NCBI GenBank assembly: GCA_021613335.1
Contig: JAJTWR010000329.1
Location: 1,700,001-1,764,000 of the forward strand
DNA: 64,000 nucleotides
DNA from: Whitmania pigra
Taxonomy: Eukaryota; Annelida; Clitellata; Hirudinida; Haemopidae
Direction: 5' to 3'
Made by a program: the position numbers and the translations under genes
Notes under the pieces: model-generated
Told to the model about the DNA's origin: nothing
Databases searched by the model: none
The model's input: only the letters and a program-made list of their open reading frames with translations
In this document: positions 25,301-47,500 of the stretch, in pieces
How positions within the stretch are numbered: position 1 is the first letter of the stretch
Layout of the letters: each line of letters begins with the position of its first letter

Positions 25301-25468
25301 TATAAATAGATGCATATATCTGTCCTAAAGACCACAAATAATGGACGAACAACTGCATTAACAAAATTATGTTTTAGCTTTAAGTTACGAATTGGATTTA
25401 GTCGGTGTTTATTTATAAACTGGTTTTATAAATATAACTATTTTATAAGATTGAGTTAACATTCCAAA
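22362..25468. other. Long intergenic region with a SINE and old repeat-like sequence
   Basis: About 3.1 kb between the divergent coiled-coil and YME1L genes. It holds one SINE (24117-24305). A G/C-richer patch at about 23340-23540 translates to WNKLPPSIN-like residues, vaguely like the end of a retrotransposon polyprotein. There is a C-tract at 23778-23787. No intact gene is supported. Confidence 0.5.
24117..24305 (+). mobile_element. tRNA-derived SINE copy
   Basis: The tRNA-like head GTGCAAGTTGGCTCAGGGTA (A-box region) and GTGTTCGAGATCC (B box) are followed by AAAGCGCACC, GCGCTATACAAAT and an ATTATTATT tail. This is the clearest copy of the family in the window. Confidence 0.75.
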
Positions 25469-29118
<3,650 letters not shown>

Positions 29119-29821
29119 AAACATTGATTTTGAATATTAAACGTTCCTTCTAAATTTGCTTGACAATGAAAATGAATCGACTTTGATCAGTATAGTCTCT
29201 GCATATATTTCGTTATAGTTGGTTGGTATCGTCTGCAGAGGAAATGGTGGTGAATAAAGGTGAGGTGGTAGGAAATCTGGAAAGTTCGGCTTCGTTGCCA
29301 GCCGGCTGTGCGGGGAAGCACTTCTCTTGCTTTGAAGTTATTTAGAAGTTTTTGAATGTTGTTCCAAATAGTGATGGCTTGTCCGAACAAGCGATTGTAA
29401 TAAGTAGACTGCAGGCTGTGCCTAAGTTTGGGAGAGAATAGATAATTTACGGTGATGGTTTATGTGATTTACCAATGATATATTTGTCAGAATATTTACA
29501 TAAAATTATGAGATATTATTTAAATTTGATATTATTAAAGCAAAATAACGAATTGACGGATTAAAAAAGAATCTAACACACATATGTAAGCGATAATTAA
29601 AAAGTAATTTACTATAAATTGAATATTGTTACAGCGTACAATCACATTTATTTAAAAAATAAAAGTTATTTTTCGTCATTTTATTAGAGTCTCTGCTAGA
29701 GTCCTCTAAAAATATTGTCTGTTATGACTTTTTGTGGGCGATAAATTTAACTCTGCTTTCATGCTCGTTGTTCTGCTCACAGTTCTCTTAATTCAAAGTT
29801 GTACACAGTACCTTAACTAAA
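29119..29821. other. Intergenic between YME1L and mL37
   Basis: A/T-rich spacer with the YME1L 3' UTR and the mL37 promoter region. I see no gene. Confidence 0.55.
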
Positions 29822-32655
29822 ATGAGGCTTACTTCGGCATTGTACAGAGATAATTTCAGTTGGTTGTTCAAACAATTATGGTTGGGCAGAAGTGCCCGAA
29901 AGAGGGAAGGATTTCTTAATAAACCATCCTATTTGGACAAAGCAGGTTTGCATTTTGCTAAATTTTATTAAAGTTGAGCATAATTTTAAAACCATCTCTA
30001 AATGAATTTGAATCGAGTTATGATGTGATGGACAAAATCAAGCCGTTTTCTAACAAAATATTTTTTTTAGTTTTTAGGAATGCAATCTCAACTGTTTCAA
30101 ACAACTGCTCAAACATATTAAAAACATAAATGTGGAACAAAATATATATTGCTTGCAGGAATTCCAGTAACAAAGCCAGCAGAAGTTCTGTCAAAAAATG
30201 AGCCAGTATTCCCTGAATGGTCTCCAGAAGTGCCAGATGATGTACAGTTTAAGCCATTGCCCACCATCAAGGATGATCCCGATTATCATGAAGAGGCCAT
30301 TTATCAATTTACTCCTGACTCTAAGTTGATTGAAGGTTGTGATTAATATATTAGCAATTAAGTAGTAGAAACAACTAAAAATGAAATTAAACAGGGGAGA
30401 ATCAGGCTTGCATTCTCAGCAAGTCACAGTTGTTTAGAGGACTACCCCCTTCTGTAGAAAAACTTGTGGGTTCAGTCTCTATTCCTGATCAGGTGCTTAT
30501 TTTTCATTCTTAAGACATTTTTGCTCCTTTTAGAGAATGTGTTTCATGCTAACAAATGCTTGTTTGCATTGACAAGAATGCTTTGTTTGGTAAATGATTG
30601 AAATTAATTGATTTATTGAAAGGATTGGATGATGCAAAAAATCATCATGCAGTCCCACAAATGGGAACCAACTAAAGTGAAATTGCCTAAGAGAAAAAAC
30701 CCTGATTTGCCCATCTGGAAGTTCAAAGCCGAGCTCGGAATTCCAGATTACAAGATTGCGTGAGTTGCAATATTTCACTTTTTATGATTAATCTAGTTAT
30801 CTGAGAAATTGATCTTTTTCACAAGGAATTGTCGATAATATTAATCTTCGTCTTGAAGGACACTGACTCTTCAGAATATTCTCCAGCTGTGCGGCACTTT
30901 GATTGGTGAACATCCGAAACTTCTGGATCTGAGGAGGACAGTGTTTGATGTGCAACTCTCCACGTACTTTAATTACTTGGGTACGGTCCCACCTCATCAA
31001 CAAATATAACATAATGTGAGTTGTTTTAATTTAAAACTGATTTTATTTATCACAGATGAGCATCATTTGTCTATCAAAGGCAATACAGATGGAGTTATAT
31101 TCTCATCTCAACCTCTTGAACCATTTGCTGACAATGACGTCATTGACCAGTCAGTGCAGCATGCTTTGCCAAACATATATCCACTTCTACCTACTATTGA
31201 TTTAAAGATGCAGCATGTTTGGAATTATGATAATGTCATAGGTTAGTCATTCATTTCTTTTTTTTATAAAAGTAAAATGTTGCATTCATTAATTAAGCTA
31301 AAAAGACTAATTTGTATTTGTCTTTGATTCCCGTCACCCCTACACTCTATAAGTCCAAACCTTCAGGATGATTGGACAGCAACTCGCTATTTTTCAATAT
31401 TTGTAACTTATTTTTGAACTATTTTTCTTAAAGTATTATTTAAATTGAATTAGATAATCATTATATTGGTACTGACATCATCGCAACCACTATCATCATC
31501 GTTAACACCCAAAATATCATTATAAACCTTGGTCGAGTCATAGCTCCAAAATCATGATTCAGAATATGTCATTTCAAATCAATTTCAATAAAATAATATA
31601 AAAAAAATAATAAAAACTAGATCATAGATTTTATTTACATACAGCTTGGAATATATGCAACAAAGTTGAAAAAATAGTACAATATATGTAAAAAAAATTA
31701 TAAGCCTTATTAAATGGATATTTATTTTCTGATCACCCTGTAAATTAAAACATTTTTATACAAATCTCATGTGGTTTTTTAGCTAAAACCTATTTTCTGT
31801 TGCTGAACTCCTATTGGAATTTTTTAAACTTCTGAGTAATTTTTTTTGTGATTGACTTTGAATTGTTTTGTTGGAAAAGGCAAAGCATCAGAGAGACTCC
31901 TTTTGTAAAAACACTAGCAATGTAATGATCATGGAAGATTAAATAAATTGTTGATAAATCATTATTTTTAAATTTGTAAAAATTATTGGAATATTGGCAA
32001 TTAATAGGAGATAAATTAAGTAATATTTGTGAAAGTGCCTCTGGATATATTTTGACTTTGTTCTCATTTATTAACATGAGTAGCTTGTGATAGAATTTTT
32101 TTGAATCATTTAAATTTCATGACATGAAAGTGCTAAATAATTCCATTTTGCAGGTTACAGGGAAGGATTCAAATTTCCATTCCCCAATACTATATTTCTG
32201 TGCTATGATGATAAGTGGACTACCAGCCAGTACAATGCTAAATCACTGATGTTCAGTTATGGCTATGCAGTTGGCCTTGCAAAGAAAATGTATGGGGTAT
32301 GTAATTTAATAATTCTCTTAACATTTACAACAAATATTAAAGTTTTTTAATCCTTATAACTTTTGAAAATTATATTTTAAAGGACAATGTCAAGATACTG
32401 CCAAAACCGATATCCATCCAGTGCGTACAGACCAATGGAATCAACTTTGATTTCACTTGCTTCCAGTTAAACAACCTTGACTACAACATCCCTGTAAAGA
32501 ATTTAGTATGGTTTGACTCTGAAAATGCACTTTTCAACAAAGTCATACCAAAGAGAGCCATGTTGAGGCACACCAAGTATGAAGATTATAATCCAGATGT
32601 CATTAAAAAACTTTTGGCATTCTACATTAATGGAACAAACATACAGAACATTTGA
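29822..32655 (+). CDS. MRPL37: Mitochondrial large ribosomal subunit protein mL37
   Basis: Eight exons with agreeing phases encode 419 residues (human 423): 29822-29945, 30159-30335, 30395-30492, 30623-30759, 30859-30980, 31056-31241, 32154-32296, 32383-32655. Segments supporting the call include PVFPEWSPEVPDD (human PIFPPWDRG), LSKSQLFRGLPPSV (human LTKTKLIEGLPEKV), LPNIYPLLPTIDL (human ETFYPISPIIDL), YREGFKFPFPNTIFL (human FQEGYPYPYPHTLYL) and CVQTNGINFDFTCFQLN. The basic N-terminus should act as a matrix-targeting sequence. mL37 is a metazoan-specific component of the 39S subunit. The first ATG was chosen because it gives the presequence and keeps frame. AATAAA overlaps the stop codon (32655-32660), which is probably too close to be the poly(A) signal in use. 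Confidence 0.93.
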
Positions 32656-33750
32656 ATAAAATTATCTCTTTCACACTGGAGTTGCAGACATATCTAGAGT
32701 GCATGTTTGTTTTGAGCTCAATATGGGAGTTAGGCTACATCATTTGCTGGATTGGGTTATATATGTTTCAAAAGACTAAAATGCCTTATAGTTTGAGCTG
32801 TTATTGTAGTTCATTTGTTTGTGTTCAGAGATAGGCGGTGATTTTTGCCTGGGATGGATTTACCCAGGTGGAGCAGACCCCAAAGCAGTTGGTTGGCCCA
32901 GAAACCTGACAAGCTGAAATGTAGTTCCAGCTATAGCCCCTTACCACCCCTAAATACAAGGCTAATTAATTTGCAGAAATTTTGGATTTACTTTTTGAGT
33001 GACAAATTGTAACTGAGGAGAAATACTCATGGAGGTTTATAGTATCTCCTGTTTTGCACTCTTTTCGGAGATAGAAACAATAAGTCTATAGAATAACTGA
33101 ATACGCAATTTGAAGAAATAGTTTAGAAGTTAAATGACTAATATAGGCTTGTTGGGCATGGGGATTAATCATCTTCCGAACTTAAGCATCTTATGAGTCG
33201 AAGTGTGAGATATGTGTAATGCGAAGTGCTTATGCATGGAATTCCAGATTTAAGAAGTGATTCCAGTAAGTTTATAAATATTCCACAACAGTATCAATAA
33301 CTATTATTTGTATTTCTTGTCTTTTAAATGTTTTCATAAAAACCTTCTGAAATTGGCATGGAACTCCCAAATGCACTTTTAACGTGTTGTTGTTTGCGAA
33401 GATTTTTAAATTTGGATTTTGGGACGATGAAGGCGTCGTTTTTTGCATTAACTAAACCGAATAAAAATCGGCTTATGTAAAATCTACTTTTATATGACAT
33501 ATTAATGTTAAGGTTCTATTGCCATTCAGTAATATTTTCAGTCAGGGTACGATTTTTCCAGTATAATGTTATGTAGGCTTCTTTTCGTAGTCCTGAATTA
33601 TTATTCTAGATTTAGAATATTGAACGTTGGTTTATTATTTTAAGATTTAAGTGTTACTTGTTTCCTATTTCATTTATCTAATGGCTGCTAAATTTACCTG
33701 TATTTTTAATATTTTTGTGATGAAGTGCTTGTTTTATGTTTACAGTTAAT
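32656..33750. other. Intergenic and PI3-kinase 5' leader
   Basis: No coding exon is supported. A good acceptor (TTTACAG at 33739-33745) lies six bases before the PI3-kinase start codon, so an upstream non-coding exon of that gene probably lies in this stretch. Confidence 0.5.
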
Positions 33751-39877
<6,127 letters not shown>

Positions 39878-40453
39878 TTTTTATGCCGCTTAAATCCATT
39901 CGTGATTTTATATAATTCATTGCATTTTGTAGATTCCACACTTTCAGACTAATTAAACAGGCTCACGATGATAGGATAAGTTTGTTGGTTGTTGTGTGTT
40001 CGTGCAAAACTCTTCTGGCTAGCACAAGAAGATTAGAAATGCCAATTAGTCGAGATGACTCGTTTAGTTCCTGAGTTGAGTTTCCAACTTCGTTTACTTT
40101 GTTAAACATCATGAAATTATTTTTATTGCAAAGTTGATGTTGCCTCAGTTGCAGTCATGTTTTCACCTCACTGATCGGTATTCAGTAGTTGATTTTGCGA
40201 TAGATGCGTCGAATTCATTCACGGTAAAGATGCAAATATCATCAACATTCAATAAGCAATTATTTTTCCAACTGTCCTTGTGTTTCACTTAGAATTATAT
40301 TTACTGTTTTATTGATTTCATTCTTTTTAATTTCTCGAGTTTGTATTTTGCATTTACATTTTGTTAATTGTTAATTAGGGACCTGAGTTGTCTTGCTGAA
40401 CGAATTGCACGATACTACATGAAAATACGAAAATCTTTTAACAGCTCCATATC
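39878..40453. other. Intergenic after PI3-kinase
   Basis: Probable 3' UTR of the kinase gene followed by A/T-rich spacer. No filamin-type or calponin-homology coding sequence is visible here. Confidence 0.5.
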
Positions 40454-41186
40454 ATGCATCATCTTCTGCACAACTTCAATCGTTTGTTGATGTTAATACT
40501 TATTTTATTTAACTACTTTTTACTGCGCTTCTTGAAAAATGTATATAATTATCCTCTTTATCGACAGTTCTCCTCGATGCACAGCTATTTGTGTGTTGGT
40601 TGTGTTTGCTACACGGCTAAGGTAATTATTTTAATAGTGTTATCGAACGAAAAGATTTTCAAACATGCAAATAATTTTAAAAGACTTCGAATTGAAAATT
40701 CCAAAATGTGTTTCAAAAGAGGTTGCGTCTATGCCGCTAAAATGCAGACGCTTCTGAATTGGTGATTATGTCAGTGGAATTAAATTTCGAATCAATTTAA
40801 TTCTAATTAATGACTTTATAATCAACACTACGAAGCTCCACGGCTGAAGGATTATTATGCTGTGGTTTGGATGCTCGCACAATGCTATTTTATGAGATTC
40901 TCTTTCATTTACTCTTGGTTTCGACTTCTTTCGAAATCTGGTCATAATAATGATGGTAAGAATAATGATAACAATGATAATAATGATGATAATAATACTA
41001 TTAATGATGTTGATAGTGATAATAATGATGTAAATTGTTTCATTTAAATTGTTCATTATTCCCGGTGTGTAGACCGACTTTGACAATGATCACCAAAAAG
41101 CCAAGGTCAGTCAGCATAAATACATTCTCACGACGGAGTTTTCCTTTGGAGGCTTGGACAATGTCTCCCTTGAAAAGAAGGGCTAA
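40454..41186 (+). CDS. Possible small two-exon gene, not recognised
   Basis: An exon ending at 40621 (before gtaatt) joins in phase 0 to an exon 41073-41186 that ends in TAA. From the ATG at 40454 this gives 93 residues; from the ATG at 40577, behind a possible acceptor at 40567, it gives 52. The last 37 residues (start TDFDNDHQKAKVSQHKY, end LDNVSLEKKG) are hydrophilic and balanced like a real protein. The part before the intron is hydrophobic and Cys-rich and could be a signal peptide or membrane anchor. I do not recognise a family. It could instead be a chance combination of A/T-rich frame and splice-like sites. It sits between PIK3CA and the filamin gene on the same strand. Confidence 0.35.
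40950..41035. repeat. GATAAT/AATGAT-rich simple sequence
   Basis: Imperfect trinucleotide-like run of GAT, AAT and AAC units in the intron of the possible small gene. Confidence 0.7.
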
Positions 41187-41520
41187 ATTATTACTGCCTT
41201 CCTCGGCATTTAGAATATGTTAAGTTGTTGAAAAGTTTCGGTCACGACCGTACGCCTGTCAGTCAGCAATGTCTACGTCTTGTTAATGGGTAGCTCTAAC
41301 TTTTACTGCAATGTAACGCCTGGTCTCGCTCTGGTGGCTCTGAATAGCTTTCAACACACCTATGGCTATTTATTGTAAAAGATCATTTCAACCGAGTTGA
41401 TTATTTCATGTTTTCGTGACAATCTTGAAATTTCGTTTGTTCGACTGGACCACTTTGCATTACCTAGTCTTTATGATATGAAGATGACGACTGAGTGATT
41501 CAGATCTTTCGAAAATCAAA
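41187..41520. other. Filamin-like gene 5' region
   Basis: No coding exon found. A possible acceptor (gtgattcag, ending about 41502) precedes the first filamin ATG at 41521, so a non-coding leader exon may lie upstream. Confidence 0.4.
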
Positions 41521-44500
41521 GATGTCTGTTAAAAGTTGTATCGGTAGCCGTTACTACCCAAACATTAGATCTGATGAAAATGGAGATCTCAACGTTGTTC
41601 AGTTGCCTTCATTCCAGCTCAGTGCTCAGCAACGAAAAGGAAACGTCGAAGTCATCATTGAGGACCCCAAGGGTAAAATCATCAAGCCGAGCATTAAGAC
41701 ATCCGACGGATTATATAACGCAACCTTCTTGCCGGATAAACCAGGTAAGGTTTAAAAATTGATATTTATTTATAAATATTCATAGTGGAGTTTAATGATA
41801 TTTTAGAAATACCTGGATTTAAGAATACTTTAAATTTAAAAAAAAAGGCATTTTACTGGTTTTTTGCAAAATAAAGAGAAAATATCGCACTTCAGAATCT
41901 TGAATTTTTTTTAAATTTTGAACCTTTAGGCGACTACCTCGTTTCAATACGAGTAAATGATGAGGACATCGATGGTAGTCCATTCTACGTGAAAGTCTTT
42001 GATCCCAACAAAATCAGGGTTAGCGGCATCAAAGCTGGATTTGTTCTGCAACCTTCTGCATTCATTGGTAATTTAAAACATAAATTGACTGTAGTTAATT
42101 TGTTTATTTGCATTAATTACATATTTTTTTGTCGTTAAAAGTTGACACTGAGGGCCTAGGAGAAGGTCCACTGGTTATAACGATCACCAATTTAAAGTCA
42201 AACGCCGTTCTACCGGCCAAGGTTATTCAAGACAGTGCAAGACCACATATATACCAAGTCCAATGGATCGCCCCATTACCTGGATTCTACAGGATCCAAA
42301 TCCAATTTGCCAATGTGGAGGCTCCAGGTAATTTTTGAGAAAAAGCATAATAGCCGATGTCATACAATTATGGACAATGGATTTAGTAACAATTACCTGT
42401 AGCAATAGTAAATCTTTTCTTTTCGTTAATATGATGTCACATCATTTCAGGGTCTCCATTTACTGTTGAAGTCATTGATCCTTCGTTGGCTTCCATCATT
42501 GGTATCGAAGCAAATGGTTTGATAACAGTCGGAAAAGCGTTCTTATTTAATGTTCTGACTCAATCGAACTCGGTGTCACTCCAAAATTTGAAATTAGAGA
42601 TTTCGGGTAAATGTTTACGTAACTTTGACTTTTAAAGTTTTCTAATATTCTTTAATTTTTTAATATTTTTCTATTCGTAATATCTGCAGATGACTCAGGA
42701 ATGACGATATCTCCTAAGATAATGAACAACAAAAATGGAAGTGCTACAGTTGAATTTACTCCAGTTGCTGTTGGTTAGTATATTAGTCATTAGAAATTTT
42801 ACGTAGTGGAGTTGTGATGCGCGCGAAGTACAAAATTAATAGATCCAATAATAAAAAGCATTGTTTATTCTACGAATGCATCCTAAATATAAAAATATTT
42901 TGCAATAGTGTAACATCATATTAAAAATGAGAAATCTCTCAAGTTACAGTAACAAGATTTTGCGTCAATAATAATCCCGATACAGTCTTCGATCTTATGA
43001 AGATGTTTAGAGAGCTTATCAAGCTAACCATATTTTAGAATTAATCTTATATTTTTCACATTTATTTCAAGCATTTGTGCGATTAAATGGAGTCTGCTTT
43101 TCTTCAATAAATATTAATGCATCAACTGATTAAATCTAATAATGAAATTTAAATTTGTAATTATAATAACAATGTTAATACATTTATATAATATTATAAA
43201 CAGGAATCTATAAAGTAGAAGTATCATATTTTGGTCAACCCATAAAAGGAACTCCATTTGTGATTCGTACGTTTGATGCAAGCAGTGTGAAGATTTTAAA
43301 TTGGAAAACGTCGGGAAAAATCGGAAAACAAGTGGACTTTGATGGTTTGTTGAGTTTGTAAAAATAAAAAAGAAACAATATTGTTAAACAATTGTTTAAA
43401 CCATTCATAGTGGACATATCCAAGGCTGGACCCGGTGAATTGGATATAAAAGTAACGGGAGGCGAAGCTCCGTACAAGATTAATGAAAAACAATCGGGAA
43501 AATATCAAGTTATCTTCACCCCAAAACAGCCTGGTGTACTTGCATTCACTTTCTCATTCAACAAAGTCAAAATTCTCGGTAATATAATTTATGTTCTTTT
43601 TAGCAGTGTGAGCAATTTTTACCCTTTATCGTGCAATATTTTAGGAGGTCCGTGGACATGCACTGTTCAAAGTCCTCCAACGATTGAAGTTTCCGGCAAT
43701 GGAGTTGAATCTAATCCTCCAATCCCAGTTAACATACCAACCACTTTTACGGTGAAGGTCACTGGAATTGGTGCTGATCTTGTGACTAGTGTAACCGGTG
43801 ATTATAATTAACTAACATTCGTTAACAGCACTGTTTCATGATCTGATGGCTTGTTTCAAATAATTACATAGGTCCGGATGGAGGAGATGTGCCGACGAAG
43901 CTTGTTAACACCCAAAACTCCATCTATACATTTCAATATACACCGATCGTTCCTGGTTAGAGCTTTTCAAATACGAGTAATATAATTTATATAGCGCCTT
44001 ACGCTTTACTTAAGGCTGTAAAGCACTTTTCGTTAAAAGCTAGTGTCACCACCTTGCTAACCTATCGTACTGTCACGCCATAGCAGGCTGACAGGGATGA
44101 AACTTGTAGAATAATATAACTTTATTTGCGTGAAATTAGGAACCCATCGCATTGAAGTTTTAATGGAAGGCTCACCAGCCGTTGGAAGTCCGTACACATC
44201 AAGAGCTTACAGTCCGGGATCAGTGATAATAGGAGACATTCCTGGAGGTCTTGTTGGAATGACATATGAATTTCCAGGTTAGATTGACATTTGATGACAT
44301 TGTTAAGAAAGTGAAATGATAAAATTAATATTCTTAAATTCATTAGTTGATGTCAGTCATGCTGGAGATGGTCAATTGGAAGTTCTTGTTGAGAATGGAA
44401 GCATTCCATGTAACATAGTTCAGACGAGCAATGGGCATTTTAGTGTTACTTTCGTGCCAAGAGAGGCCAAGGTTCATCAGATCGTGGTAAAGTTCAACGG

Positions 44501-47500
44501 ACAGCAAGTAAAGGGTGAGCATTTTCTTATTGATTTTAAGGAATCGTGTCCAAAATTAACTCAAAACCAACAGGAAGCCCATTAAGCGTGAATGTGATCG
44601 ATGTGGCCAGAATCGCTGTCACTCAAGATTACAAAGTCCCCGTGAACAGGTCGTGCACTGTTCGACTCAACATTTCTGGTGCTGGGAATGGAAAATTTAA
44701 TGCAATCGCAAGAGGTGAATAATTCATAATTTGTTGGAATTATCGAAAGTTATTCATTAATCATTATTAAACATAATTCACATACTTTACAGCTCCCTCT
44801 GGTGCTCAAATGGTGCCTGGTGTGAAGGATGTGAATAAACGATTTTTAGACATTGATTTCACGCCCACTGAAATCGGTCAGTAAAATGAATGAATCCAAT
44901 CCGTATAATTGAGATGTTGTTTACAATTACAAATGTTTTCTTTCAGGAATCTATGAAGTGGAAGTCGATTTGGACGGCAACTTCCTACCAATTAATCCAA
45001 TTCCCGTGTCAGTTTATGACATTTCAAAAATAAAAGTTCGCGACATCAAGAACGGATTTGTGCAGAAACAAATGAAAATTATTGGTAGGCTTCAATGTCT
45101 AATTTATGTGATCGCTTTTTAAAACATTTATCCTGAAAATGGCCATTTCACAATAATTTTTCCCCCATATATCAAGTCGAATCAGGAGACCCAGGAGAAG
45201 GAGATTTAAAATTCAGTGTTTCTGGTCCAAATGGAAACGTTCTGAACAATCTTGTTGAGCAAAACTCCTCCAACAGCTACTCCGTTGTTTTCACTCCAGT
45301 TCAGCAAGGAATGCATCAATTCACCGTAACTTTCAACGACGAAGCAATCCCAGGTTTTGTTTAACAATCGGTCATCTCTTTGTCTTTATTGAGAGGAAAT
45401 GTTTAAATGTAAATATCATCCATTCCAGGGAGTCCATTCAGCTTCATGTGTTACGATATCGATCGTATATCTGTTTCTGGAAAAGCACTCGAAGGATTCC
45501 CCTGCAATAAGTCGACCTCCATTCTCATCAGTTCTAACGACACTCTGCAATGCGCCAACTGCGAAGTTCGAGTGACAGGTGCGTAAACACAACAGCTAAA
45601 ATCGTTTTCAATTTCAAAGTTATGTTTTAACTTAGAAGAAAATAGCACTAATTCTCGTGAGGTTGTTTGCAGATCCTTCTATGAGAGTTGTTCCAGTAAG
45701 GTTGTCAGATTTATCTGAAGGGGCGGTCAGAGCAGATTTCACTGGAACCGTCCCAGGTTGGATAATTGGCTGAACGATGTCAGGGAGGCAGAAGTCCATC
45801 TTTATTTTGAATGATTTCAGGGGATTATAAAATTGATGTCAAGTGCTTCGGACAGACCGTTCCACAAAGCCCGTTCACTGCGAAAGGATACGACATTTCC
45901 AAAGTTACCATCTCACCTATATCAATGGCAGTTGTTGGAGTACAATCATCTTTTAACAGTAAGCTTCTTTAAGTCCTGATCATTAACGAACCACCGCAAA
46001 TAAACTTGCCATTTAATTTTCAGTAAGCGTTAAAGATGCTGGAGAAGGCACATTAGAAATTGGACTCGTAGGACCTCAAGGCCAACAGGTGGCAACCAAG
46101 GTTTCACCTAATGGACCGGGTCAATTTGTCGTCAACTTTGTGCCTCAGGTGCACGGAAATCATTTGGCAAACATCAGCTTCAACGACGAGCCTGTCAATG
46201 GTTCGTATTCCATCGAGTTGAAATATCTTTGAGCAAATGAATAAAAATTAATTTAATCATTCATCAGGAACTCCATTCACCATTCAAGTCAACGATCCGA
46301 GCAAGGTTTATGCCAGAGGAGAAGGATTGGATCTGGTCAAGTGCAATCGGGCCACGAGTTTCCTCATCACTTCTGCAGGAGTTGGAGAGGGTGACCTCAA
46401 TATCAGAATAACGGGTTTGTTCTTCGAATAATGCATTCCAATGTCGTAATAAATAATAAATAAACGTTGTCACTGTAATGTTATATCTTTTTTTCGAATT
46501 GTAATCAGGTCCAAAAAACACCGACATCCGTTATCGCGTGGGTGAACAGGGATCTGGAGTCTACAAAGTAGAATATACACCGACTATTCCAGGTAAAGAA
46601 ATTCTCAGCCATTAGAAATAATTCAAATGATAAATTGTGATTAATTCTCTGAAAAAAAAGTTCCTTCGTGCAGGTGATTACCTCATCGAGATAGCAGCAT
46701 TTGGGAAACCAATCAATTACAGTCCCTTCACTGCCAAATGTTGGGACTGCAGTAAAGTCACAACCACCAAAATATCTTCGGGGAGAGTTGGAATTCAAAC
46801 ATCTTTCAACAGTAATTTCTCTATTATATTTCATTTATTATGCCTAACATTATTAAGCCAATGGCTCATGCATGGAGGAGATAATTAGACTGTCATTGGC
46901 ACAAGATCATCATAATTAACTTTTTACTTTTGGTCTCCAGTTGATGCAAGCATGGCAGGAGAAGGAAGCATGGAGATCAGCATCACAAGTCCTTCTGGTC
47001 AGAGCGTTCCGAACAATGTCATTCCACTCGGTCCTGGACTTTTCGTTATTTCATTCATTCCACAAGAAAGCGGTTTGCACAAGGCAAACATCACATTCAA
47101 CCAGGAGAACGTTAATGGTTATTTTTTGAGCACATTTAATTCTTTTGTTAATATACTTTCGTTAATATTAGCGTTAATATACGCTGAATTTTTGACATCG
47201 AGCGAGGTAACAATTACTTTACAGGAAGTCCTTTCCAGTTTAACGTCATTGACTTAGCAAGAGCAAATGCCAAAGGGGAAGGGTTTGGTCTTGTGAAGGT
47301 CAATACAAATACCTCCTTTTTCATTACCGCCCCTGGTGCTCAGGAGAGGGACGTCGAGGTCTTCATATATGGTTGGTGCTGATGATTTTTTATTTCATGT
47401 TTGCAATCGTGAGTTAATGCACATATTCTCTGTTTCTCCCAATTAAGACAAACTCGTTTTTTACAGCTCCAAATGGAAAGGAAGTTGCATACAGAATGAA

